The notes beneath the pieces were generated by a model that was given only the letters and a program-made list of their open reading frames with translations, had not been told where the DNA came from and searched no databases. A stretch of DNA of 64,000 nucleotides from assembly GCF_036324505.1 (NCBI RefSeq), contig NC_086352.1, positions 6,836,001 through 6,900,000 of the forward strand. The letters run 5' to 3'. Shown piece by piece: positions 19,028 to 31,439 of the stretch. Source of the DNA: Eleginops maclovinus. Lineage: Eukaryota; Chordata; Actinopteri; Perciformes; Eleginopidae. A program made the translations under genes and the position numbers. How positions within the stretch are numbered: the first letter of the stretch is position 1; every line of letters starts with the position of its first letter.

Positions 19028-21221
19028 TTTATTGACATTTTTTAAATGCTATTTACAAGTTCTCATAGTGGGCAACATCTCACACCATTACAGTTTGAAG
19101 AAAAATAATATAAAGTTTGTACACACTGGCATCTGGACACAACGACGATGCTCACTTGTACTTCACATCGGTTTAGCACACAGAAACTGCAGAAATACCA
19201 AGTGCTGAGTATAAATTCACCTCCATGTTTTTTATTAAACCTGTCTCAGTGACACATGTCTCAGGTGTGTTTTGGCACAGTGATAAATCAGTGACTTCTT
19301 GCTGCATGTTTTCTGTTATTTACCACACATCACGTACACTATACTTTACATTACTGCCAACATTACCCCAACCAAAAGGCCAAAACATGAAACGATAGTG
19401 TCCTTTAAAAGAGACTGCATTTCGCCGTAAGCTGGTAGCATAGTAAAGATGTAAGAAGATTTGGTAGTTTGTACAGATGACCCAGCACAGTAATGAACTT
19501 GGGAAATAAACTTTATAAAACAGGTAATCAGAAAAATAAACAACTGATATTAACATCCGGAGACACGCCACTTCACTTTTGATCTTTAAGCTGTTAACTC
19601 AAGTGCTGCGTGTCTTTGAATTAGTGGGGAAAGCATTTGATGGGAGTTAAATGGTCCAACTATTAAATATCATTGTTGTCTTATTGATGTTCAACTGCAG
19701 AGCACTCTTTGAGGCAGAAAATATTCAGTTAAAAATGATTGAGGGACATGAAACTGTCAGGAGATGGTCTTAGATTTGTTCCAATTATTGAATATTAAAA
19801 CCGAAAATGTTGTATTTTATTACAACCACATCAAGCTTTGTAAAGTACGCCTCACCGGGAGAGTAAAGAAGCATAAATTAATAACTTAATTAAGAGAAAA
19901 CTTGTACCTTGTATCTTATACCTAAATTACCTAAATTGTGTTTTAAAAAAAGGATGGAACATATTAAAACCTTTGGCTTGTAGGGTGTGAAGATAAAATC
20001 AAACCTTTATTTTAGAGCATCCACTGTGGGAGGAATTCTCAAATTAAGTGGAAAAGTGCTTGGGTAATTAATCAAATGAAACATGGTTATTTAACTGGTT
20101 CATCTAGGGGCAATACCAGTAGGTCAATTCCCAAATGTCTACCAGTTAAACCTTTTCTTGTGAGCGTAGGTTTGATAATAAAAGTCAAATTGTTTCCAAA
20201 ACGATGAGGATTGAAAACAGAGAGGGGTAATCAGTTTGTCTTTTACGAGGCCTCCAATGGGAGTCTTAGTGCTTTACGGTTTTTGGTAAATTACTGGCGG
20301 TTACTTTGGTGACACCTGTTACATGTTGGTGGAGTAAAGGAAAATAATCAGCTGTTCTCATACGCAGCTCTACCTTTAAGTAATTAGTGTATATCCCATT
20401 AAACCAATTGAATCTATTCCACATAAGTGTGAACCTGGAAGTATAAAGACAGAAGAATTATGGGTGGGTATGGAGGTCAAAACTTTCTCTCAGAGACCGA
20501 TATTTGGATAATGGATATTATGAACCAGAAGGTTTAAAGAGCAACCCAGAAGACAGATGTTTGTCTCCCATGTGACACCGGGTTGATTTATTTGTCTCGT
20601 AACTTCCGTACTTTAATATTACCAATTGCTTTAATTATATTGAATTGAAATGACGACTTATTTTTCACGTGACGCAAAACCTGTAGTTACGTTGACCTAA
20701 CCAAGAAACGTTGTAGCCTAAACAAAACCGAGTTGTTTCCTTATTTGAAAAATACTTTACAAACGTAAATTGACACGTGTTGCTGGACATTTGTAGGAAA
20801 ACGCACTAAACAATGAGGAATTACTTTTCCGTTGCATGAGGATAGGTGGCAAAGGCATTGGGAAATAGTTAAATAGTTTAATAATCATTGGGTGAACACA
20901 AGACTTTCACCCACAACACAGATGTTTGTGACCCATGTGACACAAACATTGATTGTGACTTTCTTTAGTCTTACATTTTCCGTGATAGCTTTTTATTCCA
21001 ATCCTTGACTTTTTGTATAAACGTAACCCAGAACGTTTGAGGCCTAAACCAAACCAAGCTTCCTCTGAAAAACCTGTAATGAGCGGAAATGATCAGCTGG
21101 ACGTTCGTAGGAGAACGCACAAATAATAAGGAACACCTTTTTGTATAAACATACAAACCGTTGTATGAGGATACATTGCAAAGACATCAGGGAGTAGTTA
21201 AATGTCAGTGGCGTGAAGGGG
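19028..21221 (-). other. probable pnoc 3' UTR
   Basis: No coding sequence follows the pnoc stop codon. A minus-strand AATAAA at 19033-19028 (GTCAATAAAATAG) could close a 2.2-kb 3' UTR, but nearer signals are possible. The stretch contains a divergent direct duplication (next entry). Confidence 0.35.
20560..21209. repeat. divergent direct duplication, about 330-bp unit
   Basis: Two blocks share an ordered series of matches: CAGATGTTTGT with CCCATGTGACAC (20563 and 20919), then CGTT-GCCTAAAC/CAAAACC against CGTTTGAGGCCTAAACCAAACC, GCTGGACATTTGTAGGAAAA against GCTGGACGTTCGTAGGAGAA, GTTGCATGAGGATA against GTTGTATGAGGATA, and GGGAAATAGTTAAAT against GGGAGTAGTTAAAT. The right copy ends 12 bp from the pnoc stop codon. 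Confidence 0.7.
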
Positions 21222-24200
21222 TTAAACCTCGTTCTGTTCGGTCAGGTCCTCTGACAGGCTGTTGTACTCGGTGGCCTTAGAGCTCATCCCCAGATACTGC
21301 TTCAGGAACTCGCTGAAACGTTTTTGGTTGTTCCACTTGCGCGCTGACTTCCGAATGCCGATGAAGCCGCCGTACCTCTTCTGGTACGATCTCCCCGGAG
21401 ACATCAGCTTCCTGTAGCCGTGTCTTCCTTTGACGAACCCTCCAAACCTCTTGGAGACGCTCAGCCCGACGTCGCCTTGTCCTCCAGCAGCTCCTCCTTC
21501 CTGTCCTGCTTCCTCGTCATACTCGTCCTCAAGAGACAGGGGACTCTGGGAATTTAAGGCTGTGTTCAGAGGACCGCCATTGCCCCCCAGATCCCTATCG
21601 TCCATCCCGAGCGCCCTCGTCACGTGATCGTAACTCTGCAATGCAAAGGGCAGCAACAGATCTCCAGCCACCTGCTCCTCCTGTTCATCCTCCTCAGGAA
21701 ACAGGGCCTCCACCTCCTCCTGAGACCTTTTCCGTACGATACCGGTGAGGGAGGAAATAGGCGAGGACAGGACTTTACGACAGAAGTCCCAGGAGAAAGC
21801 CGGGGAGACGTTGGCTTCGCACTCAGCGAGACAAACCTGACAGAGACAAGAGACAAGAGAACGTCTTCATTTTCAGGACTGGAAACAGGAAGCTTCTGAG
21901 ATCGATCAGTGTTTACTACGACCAAACATCCCTGGACCGAACCAGAAAAAATCACATTTTCAGGTTTTTGATTGTGTGAACAGTTTTGCTGCACTATAGC
22001 TGGCCTTTAAAGTTTGCTCAAATGCATCAATAATATATGAATATCTCATAAACGCTTTTTAATATTGCAACCGAATTTGGAGAACAAGTGAAGATATGAT
22101 TTCCAAGTAAGCAAGACAAATTTGGTTCCATTTGGTGTGGTCCTCTGACATGTTTTTGTCCAATACTTTACATTTTGTCCATTTACTGTACATACACAAC
22201 TATTGGCATTTCCATCATCTTGGACTTATTAGCAAATGTTAGCGTACTAGGCCAACTTATATGATACCTGCTGCTGTTAGTATGAAACAACTTAATGTCA
22301 TTCTGAATGAGTGAAATGAGGAATACTCCACCCACTAAAAACAAGTTTAGTGAAATGCAAAGGAGGAATAGAGTGGCGTAGGGATGACCTATTTTTGTAG
22401 GATTTTGGAATATTGTAAAAAAAATAAGGTCTGTGGAAAACCAACCTGTTTGATAAATGCACGTTTTGTTCAGCCGGATAATCTCCACATGTCTACCCTA
22501 CTTTTATAATTTACGAATCATAAATCTAATCACCAGAAGCAAAATGCTATTGTTATGCTATAAACAAACTAAAGAGGAGTACAGCAGGGAGCTTAAGATC
22601 GTTTCCACTGACTTTTGTGCGCTTGCATATTTTAACAAAGCTTTTCCTTTAAGCCACACTGAGTTTAACTAGAAGTACTTCAAACAGAACAGGGGCAAAC
22701 AAACTAAGCAGGAGTGTTTACTGCTGCTGTATTTAATGTCGTAGAACAAAACGTGATCCATCTCTTAAATTTGTCTCACCTACAGACCTTATTTCAAACT
22801 GTTTTCCAATATCCTACGGAGAAATCCCACTGACTCTGAGAGGGAACCAGAAGGAGTAAAATGCTAACTCACTTCTGGGTTTTAGGACTCGTTCCTGCAC
22901 CGCTCTATTAGTTATGGGCTGTTAAAAAATAGTCAATAAGGGACCACATCTTTCCAAATAACACTTTTCTTGACCTTGGTGGAAGACGTCAGGGGGTCAA
23001 GAAAGCTGTGAAGGAATGACCGACAGTGCAGTAGAGGATAATATTTATTGATAACATAGAAAATGAATAGATTACAGAGACAAACTCAATACTTTTAAGT
23101 AAGCAATCATGTTGCAAATAGAATCACAGCGCCTGAGATGTTTTTAATAAATGCATTGAGTTATCTCCTTTTCTTTGGTTAAGCCTGGTCCCGTGTACCC
23201 TATGCTTTAGCAGATAAGAAAAGCACTTTTAATTAAAGAATTTGGCTGCCAACAAGTTACAAGATACGATCAAGATAAAAGCAAAACATGTTTCCCTGAA
23301 TTGAACACACTGCGTCGTTACTCAATGTATCTGATTTGCTCCGGTGGTTTGAGTGGAGGATCATTAAGTCTTTACTCCTATAACACTAAACTCAATATGA
23401 CAGAAGGAGACTGCATTGCGTTTAATTTACTGTTTCCATGAAGAAGACTAATCATGGATGCTCTGGCGTGTTATTGACTTACAAGAAACATGAGATGGAG
23501 ATAAAGAGAAAGGAGAAAAACTGTCAGAAGAAGAGAGGGATAGAAGATGAAAAGGCGCAGTAATTGAAAGCGTGTGAAAAGATGCCCGAAGAAAACGTCT
23601 TACAAAGGTCTTTTTTTTAAATCAGGGGCTATGTGCTCTTAAATGCAGAAATGTCATCATCCAGAAACAGCCAGCAGGCAAAAGCACTGAGAGTAAGAAC
23701 ACACAACTATCCCCAGGAATTAATTAGCCACAACAAATTAAAATCTGAAATGCAAAAGGGTAATGTGTTGAGTCAGGAGGGGATGGAAACAGGAAGGTAA
23801 GGTGCGGAGTTAAGAGAAGAATTTCTGGGTAATGCGAGTTCTGTGTGAGGAGGTAATCTGTTTTCTGGACGGATGATTTGCTGACCTAATTTATTTTGCT
23901 CTTATTCCTTCGAGGTGGTAGCTTCAAATGTTTTCCATTAATCTTTCTTTTTTATTCTACTTTCCAATTTGTGTCATTTCCTCTAAGTCTATCTTTTTGC
24001 ACGGTTACTATTTGTCTATTCTAATCCAAATGTTACCACAAAAACAGGTTGAAAAGTGCTGTTAAAGAAACGTTTGTACTCCTATATATGGTATAAAACG
24101 CTCAGCATATAGGCCTACATGGTTATGGTTTCACAATGGTTAAACATTGAATGAGAAACAGGATGTAGGTTCTTTGTACTGTATATTCTTTGGGCTTTGA

Positions 24201-24283
24201 AACCTGCCATGTTTTTCCCAAATGATGAATATTTTCTAAAAATGTTTTGACAAAAAGTTTCAAATACGTAAATGTTTTAGCAT

Positions 24284-24363
<80 letters not shown>

Positions 24364-24508
24364 TGTGTGTGTGTGTGTGTGTCCTCACCAGCGTGTTGAA
24401 GGGCAGATGTTTGGGCAGGATGTGGCTGCAGGACAGGCAGTCTGTCTGGCAGTCGCTGTGTGCAGGATCACACACACACAGCAGCAGCAGAGCCATCAAC
24501 GTCTTCAT
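21222..24508 (-). CDS. pnoc: prepronociceptin (nociceptin/orphanin FQ precursor)
   Basis: Encodes a secreted opioid-family neuropeptide precursor of 244 residues. Coding exons are 24508-24389 (40 codons) and 21836-21222. The signal peptide MKTLMALLLLCVCDPAHS is followed by the opioid-precursor cysteine pattern (six Cys between residues 20 and 59: CQTDCLSC, then CLAEC and FC). Dibasic KR sites release three peptides: FGGFVKGRHGYRKLM and onward from residue 171; the nociceptin position YGGFIGIRKSARKWNNQ at 195-211 (bases 21374-21324); and FSEFLKQYLGMSS from 214, matching mammalian FSEFMRQYLVLS. The RKSAR core and the FSEF tail identify it as PNOC rather than PENK, PDYN or POMC. Residue 1 of nociceptin is Tyr, not the mammalian Phe. 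A 5' UTR exon is needed, because an acceptor TTGTGCAG ends at 24515; see 36147-36281. Teleosts may have two pnoc paralogues; I cannot tell which this is. Confidence 0.95.
22387..22828. mobile_element. putative MITE in pnoc intron 2
   Basis: Inverted terminal blocks of about 40 bp: left 22396-22436 (TGTAGGATTTTGGAATATTG ... AATAAGGTCTGTGG), and the right arm 22779-22819 whose reverse reads CGTAGGATATTGGAAAACAG ... AATAAGGTCTGTAGG. The interior (for example CTTAAGATCGTTTCCACTG) has no long reading frame. I recall closely related sequence as a common fish repeat. Confidence 0.6.
22870..24280. other. pnoc intron 2, nothing further recognised
   Basis: AT-rich intronic sequence between the putative MITE and the CA repeat. 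No exon-like or RNA-like structure was seen. Confidence 0.5.
24287..24382 (-). repeat. (CA)n microsatellite at the pnoc exon 2 donor
   Basis: About 48 TG units on the plus strand with one GG interruption near 24360. In the pnoc transcript they read as CA and begin six nucleotides into the intron, after GTGAGG of the donor at 24388. Confidence 0.97.
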
Positions 24509-24598
24509 GGTCCGCTGCACAACACAGGACACAACAAACACACACAATAAGTTCAACAGTTTCATGTTGCAGCGGTTTTTAGTTAGCATCCCCATGGA

Positions 24599-24621
24599 TC
24601 CAATGGGATTTTTCCATTGGA
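24599..24621. repeat. small palindrome TCCAATGG...CCATTGGA
   Basis: An 8-bp perfect inverted repeat around GATTTTT. Nearly the same structure (CCAATGG GATTATT CCATTGG, then ATTTTAGG) is at 30287-30307, so both are probably pieces of one dispersed repeat. Confidence 0.5.
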
Positions 24622-24640
24622 TTTTGGATTATTGTCGACA

Positions 24641-25900
24641 ACACCACCGCTAAACTAAAGGCAGCTAATGTTGGGCTATAAAGGAACTACAGCACGGTCA
24701 CATGACTTTACGTCACCACCGCTAAGCTAAAGGCGGTTAATGTTGGGCTATAAAGGAACTACAGCACGGTCACATGACTTCACGTCACCACCGCTAAGCT
24801 AAAGGCGGCTAATGTTGGGCTATAAAGGAACTACAGCACGGTCACATGACTTCAGGTCACCACCGCTAAGCTAAAGGAGGCTAATGTTGGGCTATAACGG
24901 AACTACAGCACGGTCACATGACTTCACGTCACCACCGCTAAGCTAAAGGCGGCTAATGTTGGGCTATAAAGGAACTACAGCACAGTCACATGACTTCACG
25001 TCACCACCGCTAAGCTAAAGGTGGCTAATGTTGGGCTATAAAGGAACTACAGCACGGTCACATGACTTCACGTCACCACCGCTAAGCGAAAGGAGGCTAA
25101 TGTTGGGCTATAAAGGAACTACAGCACGGTCACATGACTTCACGTCACCACCGCTAAGCGAAAGGAGGCTAATGTTGGGCTATAAAGGAACTACAGCACG
25201 GTCACATGACTTCACGTCACCACCGCTAAGCGAAAGGAGGCTAATGTTGGGCTATAAAGGAACTACAGCACGGTCACATGACTTCAGGTCACCACCGCTA
25301 AGCTAAAGGAGGCTAATGTTGGGCTATAACGGAGCTACAGCACGGTCACATGACTTCACGTCACCACCGCTAAGCGAAAGGAGGCTAATGTTGGGCTATA
25401 AAGGAACTACAGCACGGTCACATGACTTCACGTCACCACCGCTAAGCTAAAGGCGGCTAATGTTGGGCTATAAATGAACTACAGCACGGTCACATGACTT
25501 CACGTCACCACCGCTAAGCGAAAGGAGGCTAATGTTGGGCTATAAAGGAACTACAGCACGGTCACATGACTTCAGGTCACCACCGCTAAGCTAAAGGAGG
25601 CTAATGTTGGGCTATAACGGAGCTACAGCACGGTCACATGACTTCACGTCACCACCGCTAAGCTAAAGGAGGCTAATGTTGGGCTATAAAGGAACTACAG
25701 CACGGTCACATGACTTCACATCACCACCGCTAAGCTAAAGGCGGCTAATGTTGGGCTATAAAGGAACTACAGCACGGTCACATGACTTCACGTCACCACC
25801 GCTAAGCTAAAGGAGGCTAATGTTGGGCTATAAAGGAACTACAGCACGGTCACATGACTTCACGTCACCACCGCTAAGCTAAAGGCGGCTAATGTTGGGC
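24641..25900. repeat. 72-bp minisatellite, about 17.5 copies
   Basis: The unit begins GCTAATGTTGGGCTATAAAG and includes CACGGTCACATGACTTCACG and TCACCACCGCTAAGC. Because 72 is divisible by 3, a run of units stays open in one frame; this is not a gene. Variants recur at multiples of 72: cttcagg-type units at 24853, 25285 and 25573 (432 and 288 bp apart) and ggagctacag at 25330 and 25618, showing block duplication of four units. It lies about 130 bp upstream of pnoc exon 2, in its putative first intron. Confidence 0.97.
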
Positions 25901-26344
25901 GTGATGATGTTTAGTCGTCTCATTTAGACACTTGTTAGCAACCACTGTTTATAATTCACCAGTGGGAGATTTACTGAGGTATTAATGTTGTAGTACAAAA
26001 CGTTAAAATCTCTTCAGCTTCTGTTAACCATAGACTGTATAGAATGTTGTTCCATTGACATTGGGAATAGGACAATGAGAGAATGAGAGCATCACAGGGT
26101 CAGGAGGCGACATTTAGGAGCAGAGCGAAGGATAGAGAGCACAAAAGATAGAAAGAAAGTGCCGGAGAAAGACTTGGAGATTAAGAAACAAGGTTTGTCT
26201 TTATTCTGGAAGAAACATCCCAGTCTGACGTCAGAAACACAACCAGAGTTCTCATCTCATTAAACAAACTCGTTAACTCCTCTAATTGATGCCTCAATTA
26301 ATGCCTCTGGCTACAAACTGAGTCATTGTTTGCTGCCGACAAAC

Positions 26345-26350
26345 CCACAC

Positions 26351-26428
<78 letters not shown>

Positions 26429-26516
26429 CCACATCCCACATAAGATCCACGGCATTAATAAACCAAAGTTCAGCCACAAAAGCACACAACAATGCATGCT
26501 CGTATACAACCCCCCC

Positions 26517-26551
<35 letters not shown>
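26345..26551. repeat. paired (CA)n microsatellites
   Basis: (CA)n at 26345-26425, preceded by ACGCAC, and a second (CA)n at 26521-26551 after a C9 run. Unique sequence of about 95 bp lies between. Confidence 0.95.
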
Positions 26552-26555
<4 letters not shown>

Positions 26556-27699
26556 ATATGCTGATGTTTTAACAGTAGGTTGTCGTTATCTGCTTAACAG
26601 GCGCGGCTGAAAGTAAAACTAATTGGCCTTAAATAAAAAGCTTCTTCATAATGCCTAAGAATTGTTAATTTATTCAGAGTAATTAAAAACTGATAAAACG
26701 TAATTGCACTACAGTTCATCCCAGTGTTAAACTACCCAAACGTCTGCTCTGCAAAATTAATCAAAATTAATCAGTCTCCTCGTGTGCAAACAATATAACC
26801 GAGTGTGTGAGTGTGTGTGTGTAGCCTACGTCAGGAAGGAGGACGGGTTCGACAGTGAAGGACAAAAGAGCAGTGCAACCATTTTAGATGGAGGACAGTT
26901 TAGGCGGATGAGGTTGGCAGATGGCGGTGGATTTAGAGGAACAGATTGTTCTGTTTATTTGGCTAAAATGCATCTCGTTCTCAAACCTCCTGTCACTGAC
27001 TGTGCAAACTTAGCTTCTAAAATTAGCCGCCGTCATTAAGGCTAATGCGTGGAAGAGACTTCACTTCTTTTTCTGTTGCCTGCTGACAGAAGATGCATTA
27101 AAAATGGGTTTCCTTTATTGGTCAGGACATTAAAGTGGAATAGATGCTTACTTTTATCGCATAAAACTACACTGTCCCCTGTAGGCTGCTCTCACACACG
27201 CCTACAGTCATGCTAGCAGCTCTACATCGCTGTCCCAGCTTGGTTTCATTGAAACAACTGCTGTGTCTCAGTTCAGATGCCCCCCTAACACACTACCATG
27301 TCTTCCATTGAGAACACTTGTGCAGCATTTGAATTCTGACCATGTCTCAAATCCCACACAGCTGCTCCTCCCTCACAGGAAGTGACGATAGCCGCTGTTA
27401 GCTAGCTAGCTTGCAACGCTATCTTTTGCAGTACTTACAATGTCTCTCTGTTTATTCTTTTTAGGTACACTGAGATGTCGAGTCAGGGTTAGGGTCATTA
27501 TAGTGCATGTTCCTATGTTCTTAATCTTAACTCTTACATCCTTAACTCTTACATCCTGTTGTAATCCATCGTGTCCATCCATTGTGTATTTTATTCTACA
27601 TTATGCACACAGAATCCTGCAAATACTAGATCACCTTCATCATGCCATGCATAATTTAGCTTATTGTGCTTATATTTTATTCACTATTTTCATCTAATT

Positions 27700-27885
27700 T
27701 CATTTTGCACTACTTTTTAGTTGTTTTTTTATTATTATTTCTATTTCTATTTTATTATTATTTTGTCTTATGTCCTTTTATAATATGTTGCACTGTTGCA
27801 GGAGCTCGGGACCTTGGATTTTCAAAGCCAGAAATACACTGTGAGCACATGATAATAAAGACCCTGAAACCTTGAAACCTACACT
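27700..27885 (+). repeat. retroposon-like tail
   Basis: A T-rich stretch with TTGCACTGTTGCAGGAGC ends in AATAAAGACCCTGAAACC then TTGAAACCT. A similar ending (CCAATAAAACCTTTGAACC) is at 46190-46215, so I read both as ends of one dispersed family. Confidence 0.4.
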
Positions 27886-30800
27886 TTGCATTCAGATGCA
27901 CTTATGCAATCAAACCAGTACATGAAAATGTAGAAGTACGCATGCATGAGACACAAACATCAACAAAACGGAACCATGACCTTTAAAATCCACCTGGAGG
28001 AGATTTGGTAAGGATGGATTGGATGTTCGTGATTCATTGACTTCTATTTGTGTGGATTATCTTACTAACGTTACAAAAATGCTTGTTTTGAAGGCAAATC
28101 ATTTTCTTCTTCCAAACCTTTGTTGTGTAATTGCTTAATGATAAGGCATAAGTATGTAAATTCCATTACAGGAGAGACTTGGTGTCAGTTAGGTGGAAGA
28201 AATGTGCAAATTGATGGGCAATGGTGGCAACAATCAGTCGAAATCTCTTGAAAAATGTTGCATATTTGGAGAAATCCAATATCATGGACGCATTTGTTTA
28301 AGGCAAGGCATTTTTATTTGTTTTTTGATAAAAATGCGAGCTTTGTGAATAAACATGTATCATAGGAGATGTTTTTAGACAGCTGTCGTTGGAGGTTTAA
28401 GCAGAAGTCCATATTGAACTAGAGGCTGACTGCAGGGAACTAGTTGAGTATTATCTACGTCTTTCCTGCTCAAAACGATTATTTTCACTTTCAGATTTCC
28501 TATGAAGTGCGTGCAGACATTCACACAGGTCCACTGACTGACGTCTTCATCTGTTTTTCTATCTTCTTGTCTCTAAAGTACCTTGAAAAGCTCTGTTAAA
28601 ATGGACTGATCTTTGCGGAGGTCTTCTGTTGACGTCTGCCAGGTCTTCCCTCTCAGAGAGTCTTTGAAACTCAATTACTCTGCTTTTAATTAACTGATTA
28701 ACTACAAATATCCCAGTTAATAAGTCATTAATGTCTGCACTGCGGCGCTGCTGATGGACGTCTTATGGTCCAGAAGAAAAAATATATTTAATATTTAAAA
28801 AACCCTGTCCACTGGATATCTAAGTATCTATCCTCAACAGTTAATATTAAGACTAATAATTAACAAAAAGCCATAAAGTGGAAACATCAACACATGAGTA
28901 ACTCAAGGTAGGTTCAACAAGCTTTGGTCGATTTGAAAAAGGACTAAACCTCCTAATTCAAGAGGAGGGAGTGCGGTGTGTGAGTGTGTGTGAGTGTTAG
29001 CTTCCCTAAAGCAAGTGAATGGGGAATGACTCGTCGTATGTGAAGCTTTGAGTGGTCGAAAAGACCTGATAAAGAGCTGTACAGTCTATTCACCATGATT
29101 TGAAAGAGTACTCAGCCATGTGTAAATGCTGGTAAAAATACAGAAATGTTCAAATGTAGTTCTGGTCTGATCAACTCTATCCACCATTACTGTATTTTCT
29201 CCATTATTGGCAATTTTCTCATCAAGAACAGGAAGTATGAAATAAATAAATGACTCTAAGCCTGAAGAGCGACTTAAAGCCGGATTATTCACGGCTGGTT
29301 GAGCGGAGGAGCGTCTGTCCTGCAGATTACTGCGTTATTTAAATATAATGACAACCTTATTGTCCAATTCATGTCGTGTCTTATTGTAACTTTTGAAACT
29401 TTGTAAGTGCTTTTTGTATAATAGCGTCCTGGCGTTTGGATTTAATGTTATTCTTGTGCAAGAACAGCAAAAAAAAAGGAACTGATTAATGTTTGTTGAT
29501 GTTCTCACTTTGAATTTAAAAGACAAACGTAGTTCAGTCTTTATCAAAATGCAAATGGTGTTTAACTTTACTGATCTTCCATGTATGAAGAGCATGAGGC
29601 ATCTAACATGATGTTTGCCAAACTGTTAAAACTCTATCTTAAAGAAGAGGGAACCTGCATGTTAATAAAAGCAAATGAAGCATTGTATAATTAAGCGCTG
29701 ATCGTGACGATGGCTTTGTTAGTTGACGAGTCCCTTTGACAGGTAATGAGTTGTTGTTAATTCTTCTGCCTGCAGCCTGATGGCAGGAAAGCGACTTTGA
29801 TTGACAGCTTGTCTCGGGCCCACTCAGAATACATTGCTCTCTTTGTTTTAATAATGATAGCTATCCGGAAAAATGACGGGGTGGTCATTTACGTGACACA
29901 TTTCAGGACAGTAGATCTATATTACCAATCGGGTTGATTGAAAATATCTCATTTGTATATTTATGGTGTGTCACTTCTTGCTACCTACTGGTTTTTCTGT
30001 CACTACCTCGACCTCTGTACTCAGGCACTTCTCTACCCCTTCCTCCACCGACAACTTCTTACTCTGTGAGGTTTACATGCATGCAAAATGAGGAAAAACT
30101 TCAACCATTGGCAGTAACGTCTACAAGGTGCTCCAGTCTTCAAGGCGAAACATGAACTGAATTGTGTAGCATGAAAAATCAGTTTCACAAATGTACCTTT
30201 TACTTTTTGGAATGTATTTTTGCTTTCACAGTGATCATGCTTTAGTCGACCCTGAAATCAGCCTCTCCCTTGCTCGACTAAAAGCCAATGGGATTATTCC
30301 ATTGGATTTTAGGCACACCTTCACATCCATTCATTTCCTCCTCACATTTTCTCAGTCCATACTTATTCTGCGGACTGGATGGGACGCTTTGGTCGTGAGT
30401 TGCTTATAAATGATCAGAATAATGACATTTATTGTTAGAAAGCACAAAAAAAAAGCTCTATTAGTACAACCACACTTCCACTTCTCTGGGTGAAAGAGAT
30501 CATTTCCTTTGTTCCTGCTCCTTGTCTCTTGTCAGAGTTCATTGTAGCTCACAGATGTGTCTGCAGAGTGGGCGTTTTGACAGATCTGCAGCCAGAACAG
30601 AAACCTTTAGTGCTTTGACGAGATGTTGGCTGTCACTCAGACCGAGGCTGTAGATTACATGCTGCAGCCATTACAGGCAGACACGCTATAAGCTAAATCA
30701 ATTTCCCTTCTCAATGCACCTAATCACTTAAAGGTCGATTAATGGAAGGGAGGTGTGCTCACACACACTTACACAGGGGTCACATCAACAACGTATCTCA

Positions 30801-31439
30801 TATGGATCTTCTTATTTATGTTTTCAGATGAGGCGTAAACTTGTATCGCTTTTCTATCACACGTGATGATGTATGTGTACCTCAGTGTTTCCCTCGCTTG
30901 TACATCTGTATTATGATCTATCATCAATCTTACTTACCTGAAATTACTTTATCGAACACCGGTGCAACTAACAATAATACAAAAGCATTCCACTCAGGTT
31001 TAAAATAGAAATAGGAGAAGTAATGAATCCCTCTTCACTCGAGTAAATACTTTGTGGTGTAGAGCCAAAGATCAGGATTTATGTGTTCACTGTACGGTTT
31101 CGTTCCCAAATGACCTGAGGGCCCCCACTGTACATTAAAAATAAAAATATTGACACCTGCAAACTGTTCTGACCTTTGACGTTGGTCGATGAAGATTAGT
31201 TTGAAAGCCCTAAAGCAGGTTGGAGTTTGCTAGGGGAGGAAACGGGATACAGCGATGGATGCAGAGCCCAGTTCATTCCTATGGTAGTTGCTCAGTGGCA
31301 TGAAGCCAAAATGACCTGATGCTCGAAAAAACCAATACTCCACTACTATCTTTGTGATTTCCCTAAGCCCTGCCAGAACTTTGAGATCCAACTGATTCAA
31401 ATACGGGCTATTCGATTGATACTGTGAAGGTGATTTACC

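Larger units (their letters stand above)
25901..31150. other. putative pnoc intron 1, distal part
   Basis: No coding exon seen. It contains CA microsatellites (26345-26425, 26519-26551), a retroposon-like tail at 27700-27885, and otherwise unique AT-rich sequence. Confidence 0.45.

Noticed and set aside
25028..25306. Repeated 24-residue protein
   Set aside because: Translation of the 72-bp minisatellite only.
24641..25900. CRISPR-like array
   Set aside because: Units are contiguous with no unique spacers and the genome is a vertebrate; this is a minisatellite. The same applies to the 57-bp arrays.
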